From positions 496,001 to 560,000 of the forward strand of contig MSDW01000001.1 of NCBI GenBank assembly GCA_001914405.1: 64,000 nt of DNA, given 5' to 3'. This document shows, piece by piece, positions 32,095-41,781 of the stretch. The stretch comes from Candidatus Methanohalarchaeum thermophilum. GTDB lineage: Archaea; Halobacteriota; Methanonatronarchaeia; Methanonatronarchaeales; Methanonatronarchaeaceae. The first letter of the stretch is position 1; every line of letters begins with the position of its first letter. Position numbers and translations under genes: made by a program. The notes below the pieces were generated by a model. That model was not told the DNA's origin. It saw nothing but the letters and a program-made list of their open reading frames with translations, and ran no database searches.

Positions 32095-32273
32095 CATCTT
32101 TTTACATATACACAAATCTTTACATATACAAACAGTCATCTACCAAGAATTAAGCATATAAAAATAAAGAGTAAAGCTTTTTCTAATCAAAGACAGGATA
32201 AAAATAATTAACTATGAAAAATACTTTGTTATAATCTTATACTCTTTATATAAAAATATAATTTATTATTATC

Positions 32274-32734
32274 TTTAGCTTATTTGGTGAGAAATTCCCT
32301 TCCTAAGTCTCTGATTTTATGTAGGAGAGATGAATCAGCATTAGATATCTGTATTTGGGAAACGAATAGGTTTTTGTTGAGAGGTTCTGAAGCTTATAGG
32401 CCAAGTTCGAGCAGCCGAGTGCCTCGAGAATTTACCGAGTTCGAGCACTCGAGTGCCTCGGGAATTTAGGTTCTTTCGCAAAGGGATACGTGGAAGACCT
32501 CGGAACGGAGCCCCAATAACCAGAACTGGCCCCATAATCAGGGCACAAGATAACGATGGACATAGGGGGCTGTCCTGGGAAAACAGTTTAAGTCCTTGGA
32601 AACTGCTAACTAGACCCAAGCCATGCCCGGCATACAACCCCCGATAGAAACTATGAGCCTCGAAACCTGAAAGCACTCCAAATAGATGAAAACACCTCCC
32701 CAAATCTTTGATTTAGGTAGGTGAGGAGGCCACA
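32274..32734 (+). mobile_element. Family C tnpB-less element (copy C2)
   Basis: Left end TTTAGCTTATTTGGTGAGAAA with palindrome CCTAAGTCTCTGATTTTATG and GATGAATCAG. The right palindrome is CCCCAAATCTTTGATTTAGG followed by TGAGGAGGCCAC. The interior shares GCCGAGTGCCTCG, GGATACGTGGAAGACC and TGGACATAGG with copy C1. It contains a local duplication of GAGTGCCTCGRGAATTTA. It sits in the 5S-rnpB gap. The remaining 32095-32273 is AT-rich and probably holds the rRNA operon terminator (CTTTTT tracts). Confidence 0.7.
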
Positions 32735-32885
32735 TGTTGCTTGGGTCTGTTTATCTCTTTAATTAGTCTTGGTTTTTCTATTTTGTCTTTTTTCTTTTAT
32801 ATTTGGTCTAGTTGTTCTTTATTTTTTAAATAGGAAAAATTTATTTTTTGAAGTAATCTAAGGCTTATTGTTTGGTTTCGTTTGT

Positions 32886-33207
32886 TGGTTGAGAGGAGAA
32901 GGCCAGCTTTCGCGGCTTTTTAGAGGTCGTGAGGAAAGTCCCCCCACCTCCGAACATGGGATGTCGAGATGGCATAAGGCGAGAGCCTTGGCCCTGGTAC
33001 AGAAACGACACGGCTTGTTTTGAGCTATGATTTGATTGGGAGTCGATGAGCGATGAGGAACAAGAATCGATGGAACGACGAAACCCCTAGGTGCAAGTCC
33101 AAACCGGGTTATGGGTTGTTCGGCCCTATCCCAGGTAGGATGCTAAGATGAATGCTGGCATTGGATTTTCCAAGAACAGAAGGGGGCTTACTCTCTCCAC
33201 TCATCCA
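32886..33207 (+). ncRNA. rnpB: RNase P RNA
   Basis: Catalytic RNA of RNase P. The universal P4 and CR regions are visible: GAGGAAAGTCCCCCC near 32930, then GGTACAGAAACGACAC (CR II/III) and CCCAGGTAGGATGCTAAG, with ACAGAAGGGGGCTTACT at the 3' side. P1 forms from TGAG.GGAGA at the 5' end with TCTCC.CTCA at the 3' end. A length of about 320 nt fits archaeal type A. Confidence 0.92.
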
Positions 33208-33334
33208 TTTAATTTACTCTGTTTCTTTATTTTGTCTTTTATTTGGGGTTTGGTTTTTGTAACGGGTTGACTTTGTTTTTTTTGTGGTTTTTCAGAAAGT
33301 AGTAAATGATATAATAGCTATAGTTTTGATATGT

Positions 33335-34114
33335 ATGAAGGTGATGTTGACTAATGATGATGGGATTTATTCGACTGGAATAAAGGCAGCTTATAATGCT
33401 CTTTCTGGAGACTATGATACTACGATTGTTGCTCCTTCGACACAGAAAAGTGGGATTGGTAGAGCAATTTCACTGTTTGAGCCTATTAGGGTTTCTGAGG
33501 TAAATACTTTAGATACTAAGGCTTATTCAGTAGGTGGAACGCCTACTGATTCTGTTATACTAGGTTTATATTCAATTTTGGAGGAGGATCCAGATCTAGT
33601 TGTTTCTGGTATTAATTTAGGGGAGAATTTGAGTACTGAGGCTGTAACAACATCTGGGACGATTGGAGCTGCTTTAGAGGCTGCAACTCAAGGTGTTCCA
33701 GCTATATCGGCATCGGTTCAGCTTTCAGATGAAGGAAATAAATTTCATGAGGGAAGAATTGATGTTAATTTGGATTTGGCGAAAAAAAATCTATTAAAGC
33801 TGGTTAATGGGATAGAGAAGAATGGCTTCCCAGATGAAGTTGATGTATTAAATCTGAACGTCCCTAACTCGGTTAATGAGGATACTCCTGTTAGAATTAC
33901 TAAACTAGCAAGAAAGGTTTACAATACCTCAGTTGAAAAGAGAAAGGATCCTCGAGGAAAGCCATACTTTTGGATTGATGGTGGACACATAAAAGAAGTT
34001 GAGAAGAATACTGACGTGGATACCATATTAAATAAAGAAGAAATATCTATTACGCCTATAACATTAGAAATGACTTCTAAGAGAGATTTGGAGAAAAAAG
34101 ATATCCTATATTAA
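33335..34114 (+). CDS. surE: 5'/3'-nucleotidase SurE
   Basis: Metal-dependent nucleoside monophosphate phosphatase. The N terminus MKVMLTNDDG holds the metal-binding DD pair, followed by VAPSTQKSGIGRAIS, VGGTPTDSVILGL and VVSGINLGENLSTEAVTTSGTIGAA. An open frame extends upstream to 33284, but homology starts at M at 33335, so I use that start (259 aa). The stop is 12 nt before the rpiA ATG, suggesting one transcript. Confidence 0.93.
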   Translation: MKVMLTNDDGIYSTGIKAAYNALSGDYDTTIVAPSTQKSGIGRAISLFEPIRVSEVNTLDTKAYSVGGTPTDSVILGLYSILEEDPDLVVSGINLGENLSTEAVTTSGTIGAALEAATQGVPAISASVQLSDEGNKFHEGRIDVNLDLAKKNLLKLVNGIEKNGFPDEVDVLNLNVPNSVNEDTPVRITKLARKVYNTSVEKRKDPRGKPYFWIDGGHIKEVEKNTDVDTILNKEEISITPITLEMTSKRDLEKKDILY

Positions 34115-34128
34115 TTTTGAGGTTTTCT

Positions 34129-34833
34129 ATGTCAATCAAAAAAAATGGAGATGAATTAGGAAAGAAGAAGGCAGCTAAATCAGCGATCAGTCAAATAGAA
34201 GACGGAATGAAGGTAGGATTAGGCACAGGTTCTACTGTAGCTGAATTTGTTAAACTACTAAGTAAAGAAATAAAATCCCGAAACCTAGATATAAGAGCAG
34301 TCTGCACATCTTACCAAACTAAGAATTTAGCAATAGACAATGAAATACCTATCATATCCTATAACGAAACCAAATCACTAGATATAGGAGTTGATGGAGC
34401 AGACCTTGTAGACGAGAACCTAAACCTACTTAAAGGAGGAGGAGCAGCTCATCTAAGAGAAAAAATAATGGCCAAAATGACCAAAAAATATTCCATAATA
34501 GTAGATGAAACAAAACTATGCGAAAAAATAAATGAGCCAATACCGATAGAAGTTATCCCATCAGCAAAAAACCTCGTAGAAAAAAACCTAGAGGAACTGG
34601 GTGGCAAACCAATCCTCAGAGAAGCAGAAAAAAAAGATGGACCAGTAATAACTGACAACGGGAACTTCGTATTAGATTGCAGCTTTGAAAACCTAGAAAA
34701 AGACAAAAGAGATCTCGAACAACTGGCAAAAAAAATCAAGGAGACCACTGGAATAGTAGAACATGGCTTATTCATCGATTTAGCCGATGAAGTACATATA
34801 GGAAACAAGGAAAAATGCTACATTAAGAAATAG
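34129..34833 (+). CDS. rpiA: Ribose-5-phosphate isomerase A
   Basis: Interconverts ribose 5-phosphate and ribulose 5-phosphate. Motifs: VGLGTGSTVAEFVKLL, IGVDGADLVDENLNLLKGGGAAHLREKI (with the catalytic Asp), IVDETKLC, IPIEVIP and DNGNFVLDC. A TTG at 34117 is in frame, but GAGGT at 34119-34123 sits just before ATG 34129, so the ATG is the start (234 aa). It probably forms an operon with surE. Confidence 0.93.
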   Translation: MSIKKNGDELGKKKAAKSAISQIEDGMKVGLGTGSTVAEFVKLLSKEIKSRNLDIRAVCTSYQTKNLAIDNEIPIISYNETKSLDIGVDGADLVDENLNLLKGGGAAHLREKIMAKMTKKYSIIVDETKLCEKINEPIPIEVIPSAKNLVEKNLEELGGKPILREAEKKDGPVITDNGNFVLDCSFENLEKDKRDLEQLAKKIKETTGIVEHGLFIDLADEVHIGNKEKCYIKK

Positions 34834-34888
34834 ACAAAAAATAAAGGTATATAGCCAAAAAACGGATAGTTAAAAAAGATAAATAAAA

Positions 34889-36514
34889 ATGAAAGAAAAT
34901 GTTTTTAGAGCAATATTAATACTAATATCTCTTCTAACATTCTTATTTGTATATAGATACGATAAAAGGCAATTCAACAGAGTCAAATCATTTTTCTCAA
35001 ATAGATTATACTATTCTCTGCCAATAGGAACGGCCATACTAGTTTTAGTTAATATTTCCATATACTTATTTATCCAAAGAGGCCTATGGAGCTTCGAACA
35101 CCCTTACTGGATTCCATTCACCTCAACTTCCCTTTTTAATGTTACAGGCATAATTTTATCATCCTTCTCCCATATGACCCCTATCCATCTATTTAATAAC
35201 ATTTTCGCTACACTGATTATTTCACCTTTCGCCGAAGCAGTATTTAATACAAAAAAACCCACATCGTGGATCGCAGGCAGGTTTTCTAAGCCAAAATATA
35301 GAGCTCTCTTTTTATTTCCTCTGTTATGGTTTATTGTAGGATTATCTACTTCGATCGGTTCACCACCAGGACTAGGTTTCTCAGGAGTGTTCTTTGCCCT
35401 GGTAGGATTCTGTATAATACTTTATCCGTTTACAGTAATTGGTCTAACCCTAACAAGATATGTGTTAGGCATAATAATTACATCAATAATAGACCCTATA
35501 GAGATAACAAAAGCAACCCTAGTACTAAGTGAACCAAGCTGGTCCAACATAGGAGTTTGGGCCCATTTATTTGGTTTCCTAATAGGGATAACTATAGGAA
35601 TAACTATTTTCGTAAAAAGAAATGACTTAAAAAAACCTAAACCGCTTTATGTTCTTATCTCGATTATAACCGTGGGATTAATAGAAGGGCTCTATAGAGT
35701 ATTTGCACTAAACTTAGAAGACAGATTCGTATCCTATAGTGGGGCAGGGATATCTCTAATCCTAATTATAGCGTTTATATCAGCTCTCTTCTGGAGATAC
35801 TACAAAAAAGAAGAAACATTTAGAACAAAAAAAATAACGAAACTGGGGAGTAGAACTCAAAGAGATTACAATATAGAGAAATGGAAGATCATTTACATAG
35901 TATTCCTAGTTTTTATAGTCGTTTCAGGGACATCAATAGGCCTTATGAAGACCTTAGAAGGGAAACCATCTTCAAATCTAAACAACCAATCAATTAAATA
36001 CCAAGGATACAATATCTGGTTTAATGAAACAAGAGGATTAATGATATATAACCATGAAAGAAACATTTACGCCAACTTAATTACACCACAAAAACTCGAA
36101 ATTAATAAAAACTACTCATTCAACATAGGCACACTCTTAGACAAAGATAAGATACAAATTAGATACAGTTCGATCCAAAATATAAAGAACACTGAACTAT
36201 CCTCAATATGGATAAAACTAAACCAATCTAAGCCATATCAGATATTATTTAATAAAGATCCAATTCCATTAAACCAAAAAATAACTAAGAACAAACTATA
36301 CATAGCACTAGAACCAAAAAATATATCCTACAAGCTATTTAGCCAAAGAAAATACACAAATCAGACATTATGCTACATAAACCAAACAAAAGCATCCAAT
36401 ATGACAATAAATAATCAAAACCTCAAAGCATACATCCAAGATAATTATATAAAAATCGAAAACCAAGAGACAGAACTTACATTGGCAAAAATAGAATCAA
36501 GACTTCCAAGCTAA
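34889..36514 (+). CDS. Rhomboid-family intramembrane serine protease with extracytoplasmic C-terminal domain
   Basis: A 541-residue polytopic protein. The rhomboid core has HLFNNIFA in helix 2, catalytic S165 in GLGFSGVFFA, and H226 in WAHLFGFLIG, forming the Ser-His dyad. Two or three more helices follow (about 240-300). After a further helix (330-350) comes a roughly 170-residue domain rich in Asn, Tyr and Lys with several N-x-T/S sequons, predicted outside the membrane. The substrate is unknown. It starts 55 bp after rpiA on the same strand and ends convergent to tatC. Confidence 0.85.
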   Translation: MKENVFRAILILISLLTFLFVYRYDKRQFNRVKSFFSNRLYYSLPIGTAILVLVNISIYLFIQRGLWSFEHPYWIPFTSTSLFNVTGIILSSFSHMTPIHLFNNIFATLIISPFAEAVFNTKKPTSWIAGRFSKPKYRALFLFPLLWFIVGLSTSIGSPPGLGFSGVFFALVGFCIILYPFTVIGLTLTRYVLGIIITSIIDPIEITKATLVLSEPSWSNIGVWAHLFGFLIGITIGITIFVKRNDLKKPKPLYVLISIITVGLIEGLYRVFALNLEDRFVSYSGAGISLILIIAFISALFWRYYKKEETFRTKKITKLGSRTQRDYNIEKWKIIYIVFLVFIVVSGTSIGLMKTLEGKPSSNLNNQSIKYQGYNIWFNETRGLMIYNHERNIYANLITPQKLEINKNYSFNIGTLLDKDKIQIRYSSIQNIKNTELSSIWIKLNQSKPYQILFNKDPIPLNQKITKNKLYIALEPKNISYKLFSQRKYTNQTLCYINQTKASNMTINNQNLKAYIQDNYIKIENQETELTLAKIESRLPS

Positions 36515-36576
36515 CCTACCAACCTAGATAGAACTATTAAAACCAACAAAGAATTCTCTAAAATTTAAAATAACCT

Positions 36577-37326
36577 TCAGGTTGTATATTTACTAATATA
36601 TAAGCTTATTTCAAAGAACAAGAAAAGAGGCAATGCTATCATTACCTGTGTAATAATTGTTGGGCCCGTTACCAACCCCGAAAGAATCAAGATAAGTAAG
36701 TAAATAATTTTTCTCTTTTCTTTAACAGTTTTATACTTAACCAAACCAGATCTAATCGCTAAATTCAGAATAATTGGAAATTCAAACGTTATACCAAAAG
36801 CAAGAACCATTAAAACAACCAAATTAATGAACTTACTTATAGTATATGTTATTGCAATACCTGGATCTATCATATTACTCAAAATCACAAGTGCCTTGAA
36901 CATCAATGGAGTCATGAGGAAATACGAGTATAAAACTCCAGCTAAGAAAAGCAAAATCGCAGCTACTACAATAACCAAGATCTGCTTTTTCGACAGATTC
37001 AAGTTTAAATTAATCCTATCAATCTTCTCATTAATGGAACCATATAAATAATAAAAAATTAAAGGCAGAGCAATTAAAAGACCAATAATAATAGATATCT
37101 TTATTTGAACGGTTATAATCTCCAGAGGACCAATCCAAACTAGTTCAACATCACTAGGAACTCTAGAAAGCATCTGAGTCCTAATTTCATTTATAATAGC
37201 AAATGACAGAAGATAACCTAACCCAGTACCAACGATAAATACCGCAAATATCTTTAAAAGATGGGACCTAACCCCATCCAAAACATCATCAATCTCACTA
37301 AGAGTCTGCCTGTAATCTTCGCTCAC
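36577..37326 (-). CDS. tatC: Sec-independent translocase TatC (short paralogue)
   Basis: A 249-residue TatC-family protein with six membrane segments. It has an acidic amphipathic N terminus (LSEIDDVLDGVRSHLLKIF), an ELVWIGPLEIITVQIKISIIIGLLIALPLIFYYLYG core and a conserved helix 5-6 block KYKTVKEKRKIIYL. The usual FxxxE-type twin-arginine-recognition details are weaker than in the second TatC at 39144. Halophilic archaea often have two TatC proteins, and this pair faces apart with a dead transposon between them. Confidence 0.85.
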   Translation of the reverse strand: MSEDYRQTLSEIDDVLDGVRSHLLKIFAVFIVGTGLGYLLSFAIINEIRTQMLSRVPSDVELVWIGPLEIITVQIKISIIIGLLIALPLIFYYLYGSINEKIDRINLNLNLSKKQILVIVVAAILLFLAGVLYSYFLMTPLMFKALVILSNMIDPGIAITYTISKFINLVVLMVLAFGITFEFPIILNLAIRSGLVKYKTVKEKRKIIYLLILILSGLVTGPTIITQVMIALPLFLFFEISLYISKYTT

Positions 37327-37536
37327 AAAAGATCCTCTAAACGATATAAATCTTCAAAGGTAAATAAATTTTCAACGCCCCCAACACTAAACAACCAAAA
37401 TAAAAACAACAAAATCAAAAGAAAACCAAAACCAAAAAATGAAAAAAATAAATTAAACAAGGTTAGAGAATAACCAAAAACAAAAGAACCCCTATAATAC
37501 AAGACAAAATAAAATAAAACTTAAGCAGACAAAAAA

Positions 37537-37605
37537 TTTAACTTTATAGGTGAGAAATCCCTTTCCTAAATCTTTGGTTTAGGTTAGGGGATGAATCACT
37601 ACAGC
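37537..37605 (+). repeat. Element left end (GGTGAGAAATCCC type)
   Basis: TTTAACTTTATAGGTGAG, palindrome CCTAAATCTTTGGTTTAGG, then GATGAATCACTAC. The same end occurs at 6037, 32274 and 56146. Here it is cut off directly by the left end of the next unit at 37608, so an older element was interrupted or replaced. The bases 37327-37536 upstream are A-rich and noncoding, and include the tatC promoter. Confidence 0.55.
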
Positions 37606-37607
37606 GT

Positions 37608-39097
37608 TTATTATCTATTTGACTGAGAAGGCACCTTGCTAAATTTTTTGATTTGGGTGGGTGGTGGTTTAGTCTTCTGGAAAAACTTTTAGATATAGTG
37701 GTAAGCATTAGGTATGGTCGGATATAGTAGGATGAGGAAGTGTTTGAGGCAGAATCTATGTGGACTAACTAAACAAGAATATGAGATCCTAAAGAAGATG
37801 AGTCATAAATCCAAGGACCTATACAATGAAGTGTTCTACGAGAAGGAGACAAATACTTCTTTGACAATGGGGGATACCTTTAACTATTGCAATGCCTACA
37901 AACGTTTAAAAGTTGAAAGTGAGAGCTATAGAGTTTTGGCCTCTCAAATGGCTCGGTAAGCGATGAAGCATGTAGACAAAGCTTTTAAATCTTTCTTCAA
38001 GTTAATAAAGAAGAGAGGAGAGGGGGTAGGTATGATGGTGAAGCTAGTCCACTCCGTTACTTAGAAAAGGATGGATATTTTTTATTGATATTTCCTAAGT
38101 CAGAGTTTCCAGGTTAAAGAAGATCATATTTGAGTTGGTGTTCCAAGAGGTTTCTGTGAAAGGTATGAGTATGATAAAAGGGAAGTCTAGATTGATTTCT
38201 CTTATGAGAAGCTTAAACAGAGCCACATTGATATTAAGTAATTACATGTTTTTCTTAGGGCGAAGGCGGAGTATTTTGAGTATAGGGTTGTTTATGAGGA
38301 GGAGAAGGAACCAGTTGGGACAAAGGGAGGGTTCTTGGTTAGGTATTGATTTGGGGTTGGATAATTTGGCTACTTGTGTTGACCACTTTGGGCGCTCATT
38401 TATCTTGGATGGGCGATTACTTATAATCGTATAACAGGTGGTTTAATAAAGAAGTAGCTAAGTTACAATCTATTAAAGATAGGCAGGGATTTGATGGGAA
38501 CACGAAGAGAATAAACAAATTATTTCAGGACCGAAAAAACTACGTGCATGATTACTTAAATAAGGCAACCAAGGCAATCGTTGACTACTGCAAAGAAAAT
38601 AGGATAGGGAGGGTGTTTTGTGGTGATGGAAAGGGGCTGGAAACAAGAGGTTAATATTGGTGATAAGAACAACCAGAGTTTTGTGGAGATACCTTTTGAT
38701 TGGTTTAAGCAAAAACTTAAGCATAAACTAGAGTATTATGGCATAGAGTTCAAGTTAGTTAATGAAGCATACACAAGCAAATGCAACGCATTAGCCAACA
38801 CTGAAGTAAGGAAAAAACCAAGTTATAGAGGAAAAAAAACAGAAAGAGGTCTATACGAAACAAGTGATGGCGTACTGATTAATGCTGATTTGAATGGTGC
38901 TTTGAATATTGCTAAGAAAGGGTATGTCTGAAACTAATTTGGAGTTGGGAGTAGGAGGTAGTGGTTGTGTGGACACGCCAAGGAGAATAAGGAAACCCTT
39001 TGGGTTAAGATGCGGCTCAGATATAAAAGTGAGAGCCTAATTCAAACTTCTCCTGAAATCCCCTTCCTAATCTTTTGATTAGGTAGGGGTAGTTCAC
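37608..39097 (+). mobile_element. Degenerate IS200/IS605-type unit D1 (tnpB only)
   Basis: Left end TTTATTATCTATTTGACTGAG with palindrome CTAAATTTTTTGATTTGGG. Right end palindrome CCTTCCTAATCTTTTGATTAGG then GGGGTAGTTCAC. The 115 bp before the right palindrome (38940-39060), with CACGCCAAGGAGAATAAGG and GAGAGCCTAATTCAAACTTC, is the presumptive omega-RNA. It is homologous to the middle of family A elements. A near-identical copy stands at 41782-43291. Confidence 0.8.
37714..38931 (+). pseudogene. tnpB: Broken tnpB (copy D1)
   Basis: Segments of one TnpB appear in shifting frames: RMRKCLRQNLCGLTKQEYE (N terminus), [27 protein letters not shown] (first RuvC Asp), [37 protein letters not shown] and [16 protein letters not shown] (last catalytic Asp). 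Several stops and frameshifts make it non-functional. Regions in common with D2 keep the same defects in part, so one may be a copy of an already damaged element. Confidence 0.85.
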
Positions 39098-39143
39098 TTT
39101 TGTGTAGAAGATTGTATTTTTGTAGGGTTATGTTGGGTTATTT

Positions 39144-40244
39144 ATGAGCGGACCTGAAAAGGATGAGGAAAGACCTTTGGTCGAGCATCTTATTGAGTTG
39201 AGAAAGAGGGTTGGTATAGCTTTAGCTGGGGTTGTGTTGATTACGATCGTTATTTTTCCTTTGTCCTTTAAATTAATATCTATTTTAGTTGGAACGGTTA
39301 CGGATCCCTCTAATCTAGCTATTTACGATCCCTTAGAAACTATTTTGATTCAGATTAATTTTTCGTTGATTGCGGGGTTTGCTTTGGGTCTTCCTTTGAT
39401 CTTGTATGAAGCTTATAAGTTCATGGAACCAGGGCTTTTTTTGAATGAAAGAAGATTTTTTGCTCTTTTAACCCCTACATCTCTCTTTTTGTTTACTCTA
39501 GGAGCTTCAATAGGTTTTTTTTATGTTGTTCCAACATTATCTGACTTGGTTTTAACTATTGGCCAAGGAGCATCCGTTAGGCCTGCTATTTCAATACAGA
39601 GAGCTTTTAATTATGTTATTTCTATCGTAGCTGGGTTAGGGTTTATTTTTCAACTACCTCTAGCTTTGTTATTTGCTATTCGAATAGAACTCGTTAAGTT
39701 AGAGACCCTAAAGAAAAGAAGATTAATGGTTTACATCCTTTTTTTCGTTGTTGCTAGTATTGTAAACCCTGATCCTACTTTCATAACACAGACAATAGTT
39801 GCTGCTATATTTATAGTTCTCTATGAGTTTAGTTTAAGAATAGGTTACTATGTTACTCCTGATACTGATGCAGAGATCATAAACTTCCTAGATAGATTCA
39901 CAGCTTTAGGCCCACTCTTTGTGGCTCTAGGAGCCCTGATAGGATACCTATTTGTATCTAAATTAGGTATATGGTGGGTTACAGCAATAACACTAGGATC
40001 CTTTATATTTTACTTAACACAGAGATTCAGTAACCTAATAATAGAAGAAGAAAAAATAGGAACAATAGGTTTCTTTACACCAATTCTAGGCCCAATGATT
40101 GGATTATTCCTAGCAGAAAAATACTTCACGTATCTACCCCAATTACTCCAAAAAATTCAATTCGGCTACACAGTTTTAATCCCCATAATCATGGCTGCCA
40201 TAACATTTGGATTAGAAAAAATAAATAACAAATTATTAAAATAA
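39144..40244 (+). CDS. tatC: Sec-independent translocase TatC with C-terminal membrane extension
   Basis: The first ~235 residues are a full TatC: PLVEHLIELRKRVGIAL (amphipathic N terminus with the conserved Glu), FMEPGLFLNERRFF, six membrane helices and the NPDPTF signature of the 5-6 loop. About 130 residues with four further hydrophobic segments follow (LGPLFVALGALIGYLFV onward), an extension absent from most bacterial TatC. Together with the short paralogue at 36577 it resembles the two-TatC set of haloarchaea. No TatA is visible nearby. Start ATG 39144. A family D1 palindrome ends 47 bp upstream. Confidence 0.9.
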   Translation: MSGPEKDEERPLVEHLIELRKRVGIALAGVVLITIVIFPLSFKLISILVGTVTDPSNLAIYDPLETILIQINFSLIAGFALGLPLILYEAYKFMEPGLFLNERRFFALLTPTSLFLFTLGASIGFFYVVPTLSDLVLTIGQGASVRPAISIQRAFNYVISIVAGLGFIFQLPLALLFAIRIELVKLETLKKRRLMVYILFFVVASIVNPDPTFITQTIVAAIFIVLYEFSLRIGYYVTPDTDAEIINFLDRFTALGPLFVALGALIGYLFVSKLGIWWVTAITLGSFIFYLTQRFSNLIIEEEKIGTIGFFTPILGPMIGLFLAEKYFTYLPQLLQKIQFGYTVLIPIIMAAITFGLEKINNKLLK

Positions 40245-40251
40245 TAAATAA

Positions 40252-40440
40252 ATGAGAACTATGCAGATAAATTACACCAAAAAATTCGTCGTCAAAAACG
40301 TAGAACAGGTTGGTGACCAAAAAGCAGTTGAAGCAATAAATAAAGAAGGACTAGGGAACCTTAAAATAGTCTTACCTAAAGAAACCGAAATAAATGAGGG
40401 TGAAGAACTAAACATTAAAGCCTGGAAAGCAGGTAACTAA
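40252..40440 (+). CDS. Small hypothetical protein downstream of tatC
   Basis: A 62-residue soluble protein with ATG at 40252 (or 40261, giving MQINYTKKF), 7 nt after the tatC stop, so co-transcribed with it. It has a predominantly beta pattern (KFVVKNVEQVG, GNLKIVLPKE, GEELNIKAW) like a small barrel. I do not recognise a family. It ends 2 nt before the convergent small-modifier gene. Confidence 0.5.
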   Translation: MRTMQINYTKKFVVKNVEQVGDQKAVEAINKEGLGNLKIVLPKETEINEGEELNIKAWKAGN

Positions 40441-40442
40441 GA

Positions 40443-40646
40443 TCAACCACCTGCAATAACTCTATGAACTTTGATCTCTTCAGCTTCACCGACCTCCTGG
40501 TCTTCAGGAACAAACTCGCCATTAATTGAAAATAAAGTAGATTCAATATTCACATCCAGCTTTTTACCAATTTCTCTAATTTTCATGCAATTATTGACTT
40601 CGACTCTTCTCCTTTTATCATCAAAGTTTACAATTACTTCTCCGAT
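40443..40646 (-). CDS. SAMP/ThiS/MoaD-like beta-grasp modifier ending in Gly-Gly, without a standard start codon
   Basis: The minus-strand frame reads GEVIVNFDDKRRRVEV, IREIGKKLDVNIES, LFSINGEFVPEDQEV and EEIKVHRVIAGG, then TGA. The order beta-beta-alpha-beta-beta and the terminal GG match small archaeal ubiquitin-like or sulfur-carrier proteins (SAMP2/Urm1/ThiS). No ATG, GTG or TTG lies between the upstream in-frame stop and the fold. ATC at 40646 sits 4-5 nt after GGAGGAGG, and ATT at 40634 is another option. An ATG at 40585 would lose two strands. The gene may start at a rare codon, or it may be the second half of the 37-aa frame at 40747 joined by a frameshift in the A-run. Confidence 0.6.
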   Translation of the reverse strand: MGEVIVNFDDKRRRVEVNNCMKIREIGKKLDVNIESTLFSINGEFVPEDQEVGEAEEIKVHRVIAGG

Positions 40647-40747
40647 TTTTCCTCCTCCTCTAGCTCCTTAATCTCATCTAAATTCTTATCTAAAAGCTTT
40701 TCTTCTAACTCTTCCGACTTTTCCTTTCCTTTTCTCTTTCTCTTCAT
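40634..40747 (-). CDS. 37-aa charged peptide overlapping the modifier gene
   Basis: ATG at 40747 opens MKRKRKGKEKSEELEEKLLD and ends in an acidic run EEEEKSEK. It overlaps the start of the GG-modifier frame by 13 nt. It is either a separate small gene, or the N-terminal extension of the modifier if a frameshift occurs at the AAAAA run near 40646-40651. The coding content alone cannot settle this. Confidence 0.35.
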   Translation of the reverse strand: MKRKRKGKEKSEELEEKLLDKNLDEIKELEEEEKSEK

Positions 40748-40852
40748 AAAAACCACAACCACCAAAAAACTGATATCAACAAAAAAATATCATCAAAAAA
40801 GTAATAAAATTTTTCAAGAACCCAAAAAATCATCAAACAACGAAATAAGATA

Positions 40853-40940
<88 letters not shown>

Positions 40941-41781
40941 TCTAAATTTTAAAGTACGTTACACTTAATCCACAGCTAAAAAAAACTTTTAAAAAATTTT
41001 ATTGAAAATCAAAGCTTTTTTTCAAAAATAATTACTAAGAGATTGGTATACAGTCACTAATACCTTTTAATATTAATTAAGATCAACAAAAGCAAAAGAA
41101 GATAAGTCAACAAAAAGATAGATAATCAAAGAGATAAAAAATTAATTTAAGGGAGGAAATAGGAGGAGCCGGGTTAAAAAAGAATCTTTCCCGGCTCCTG
41201 AGGTGACTTTTCCTCGCTTTGGGCCCGGCCTTACAGTTAAACACCCAGGTTAAATCCTGGGCTATAATTTTTCCATAATCAAATTTTACTAACCCAATAT
41301 AAAAATTATGTAATATTTATAAACTTATATAATTTAGATAAATCAAAGCACTAACACAAAAATCCTATCACCAGTAATAAACCCACCACAAAATAACCCT
41401 CTACAAGAAAAAAACCACCCAAAAGATAAAAATATAGAAACCCCCCAGAATAAAAATAATCTTACTTAGTCATAAACTGCCTAAAACCGAGTTAAAAGTC
41501 TCTATATAGAGGAAGATCACAATAGAAAAAACTCAAACACAGACCCTCTTAGGTATATAAAAAAGAAAAGCTTTTTTCTTGTCCTCTCTGATACCTAGAG
41601 AAGCAATTAATTAATATTTTATTTAAAAGATATATTTAAATTTTAAAAACAATTTAGTAAGGTAATTGAAAAAATCCGTATCTGATTAGGCCCTTGAATT
41701 AGTCGATCTCAAATTGGTTGTAGTTTTGGTCCCCTTGGTTTTTGTAATAGTAAGGTGTTCTGTTCTATTTAATTAAGGTGG
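40941..41781. other. AT-rich noncoding region with an element-E hairpin at 41158-41210
   Basis: No gene. The hairpin AGGAGCCGGG...CCCGGCTCCT followed by GAGGTGACTT is the forward copy of the end seen reversed at 7980-8035. A short CAGGTTAAATCCTGGG dyad follows at 41250. The stretch 41270-41780 is A/T-rich with a TATA-like TTTATAAACTTATATAA, and I see no reading frame worth calling. Confidence 0.45.
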
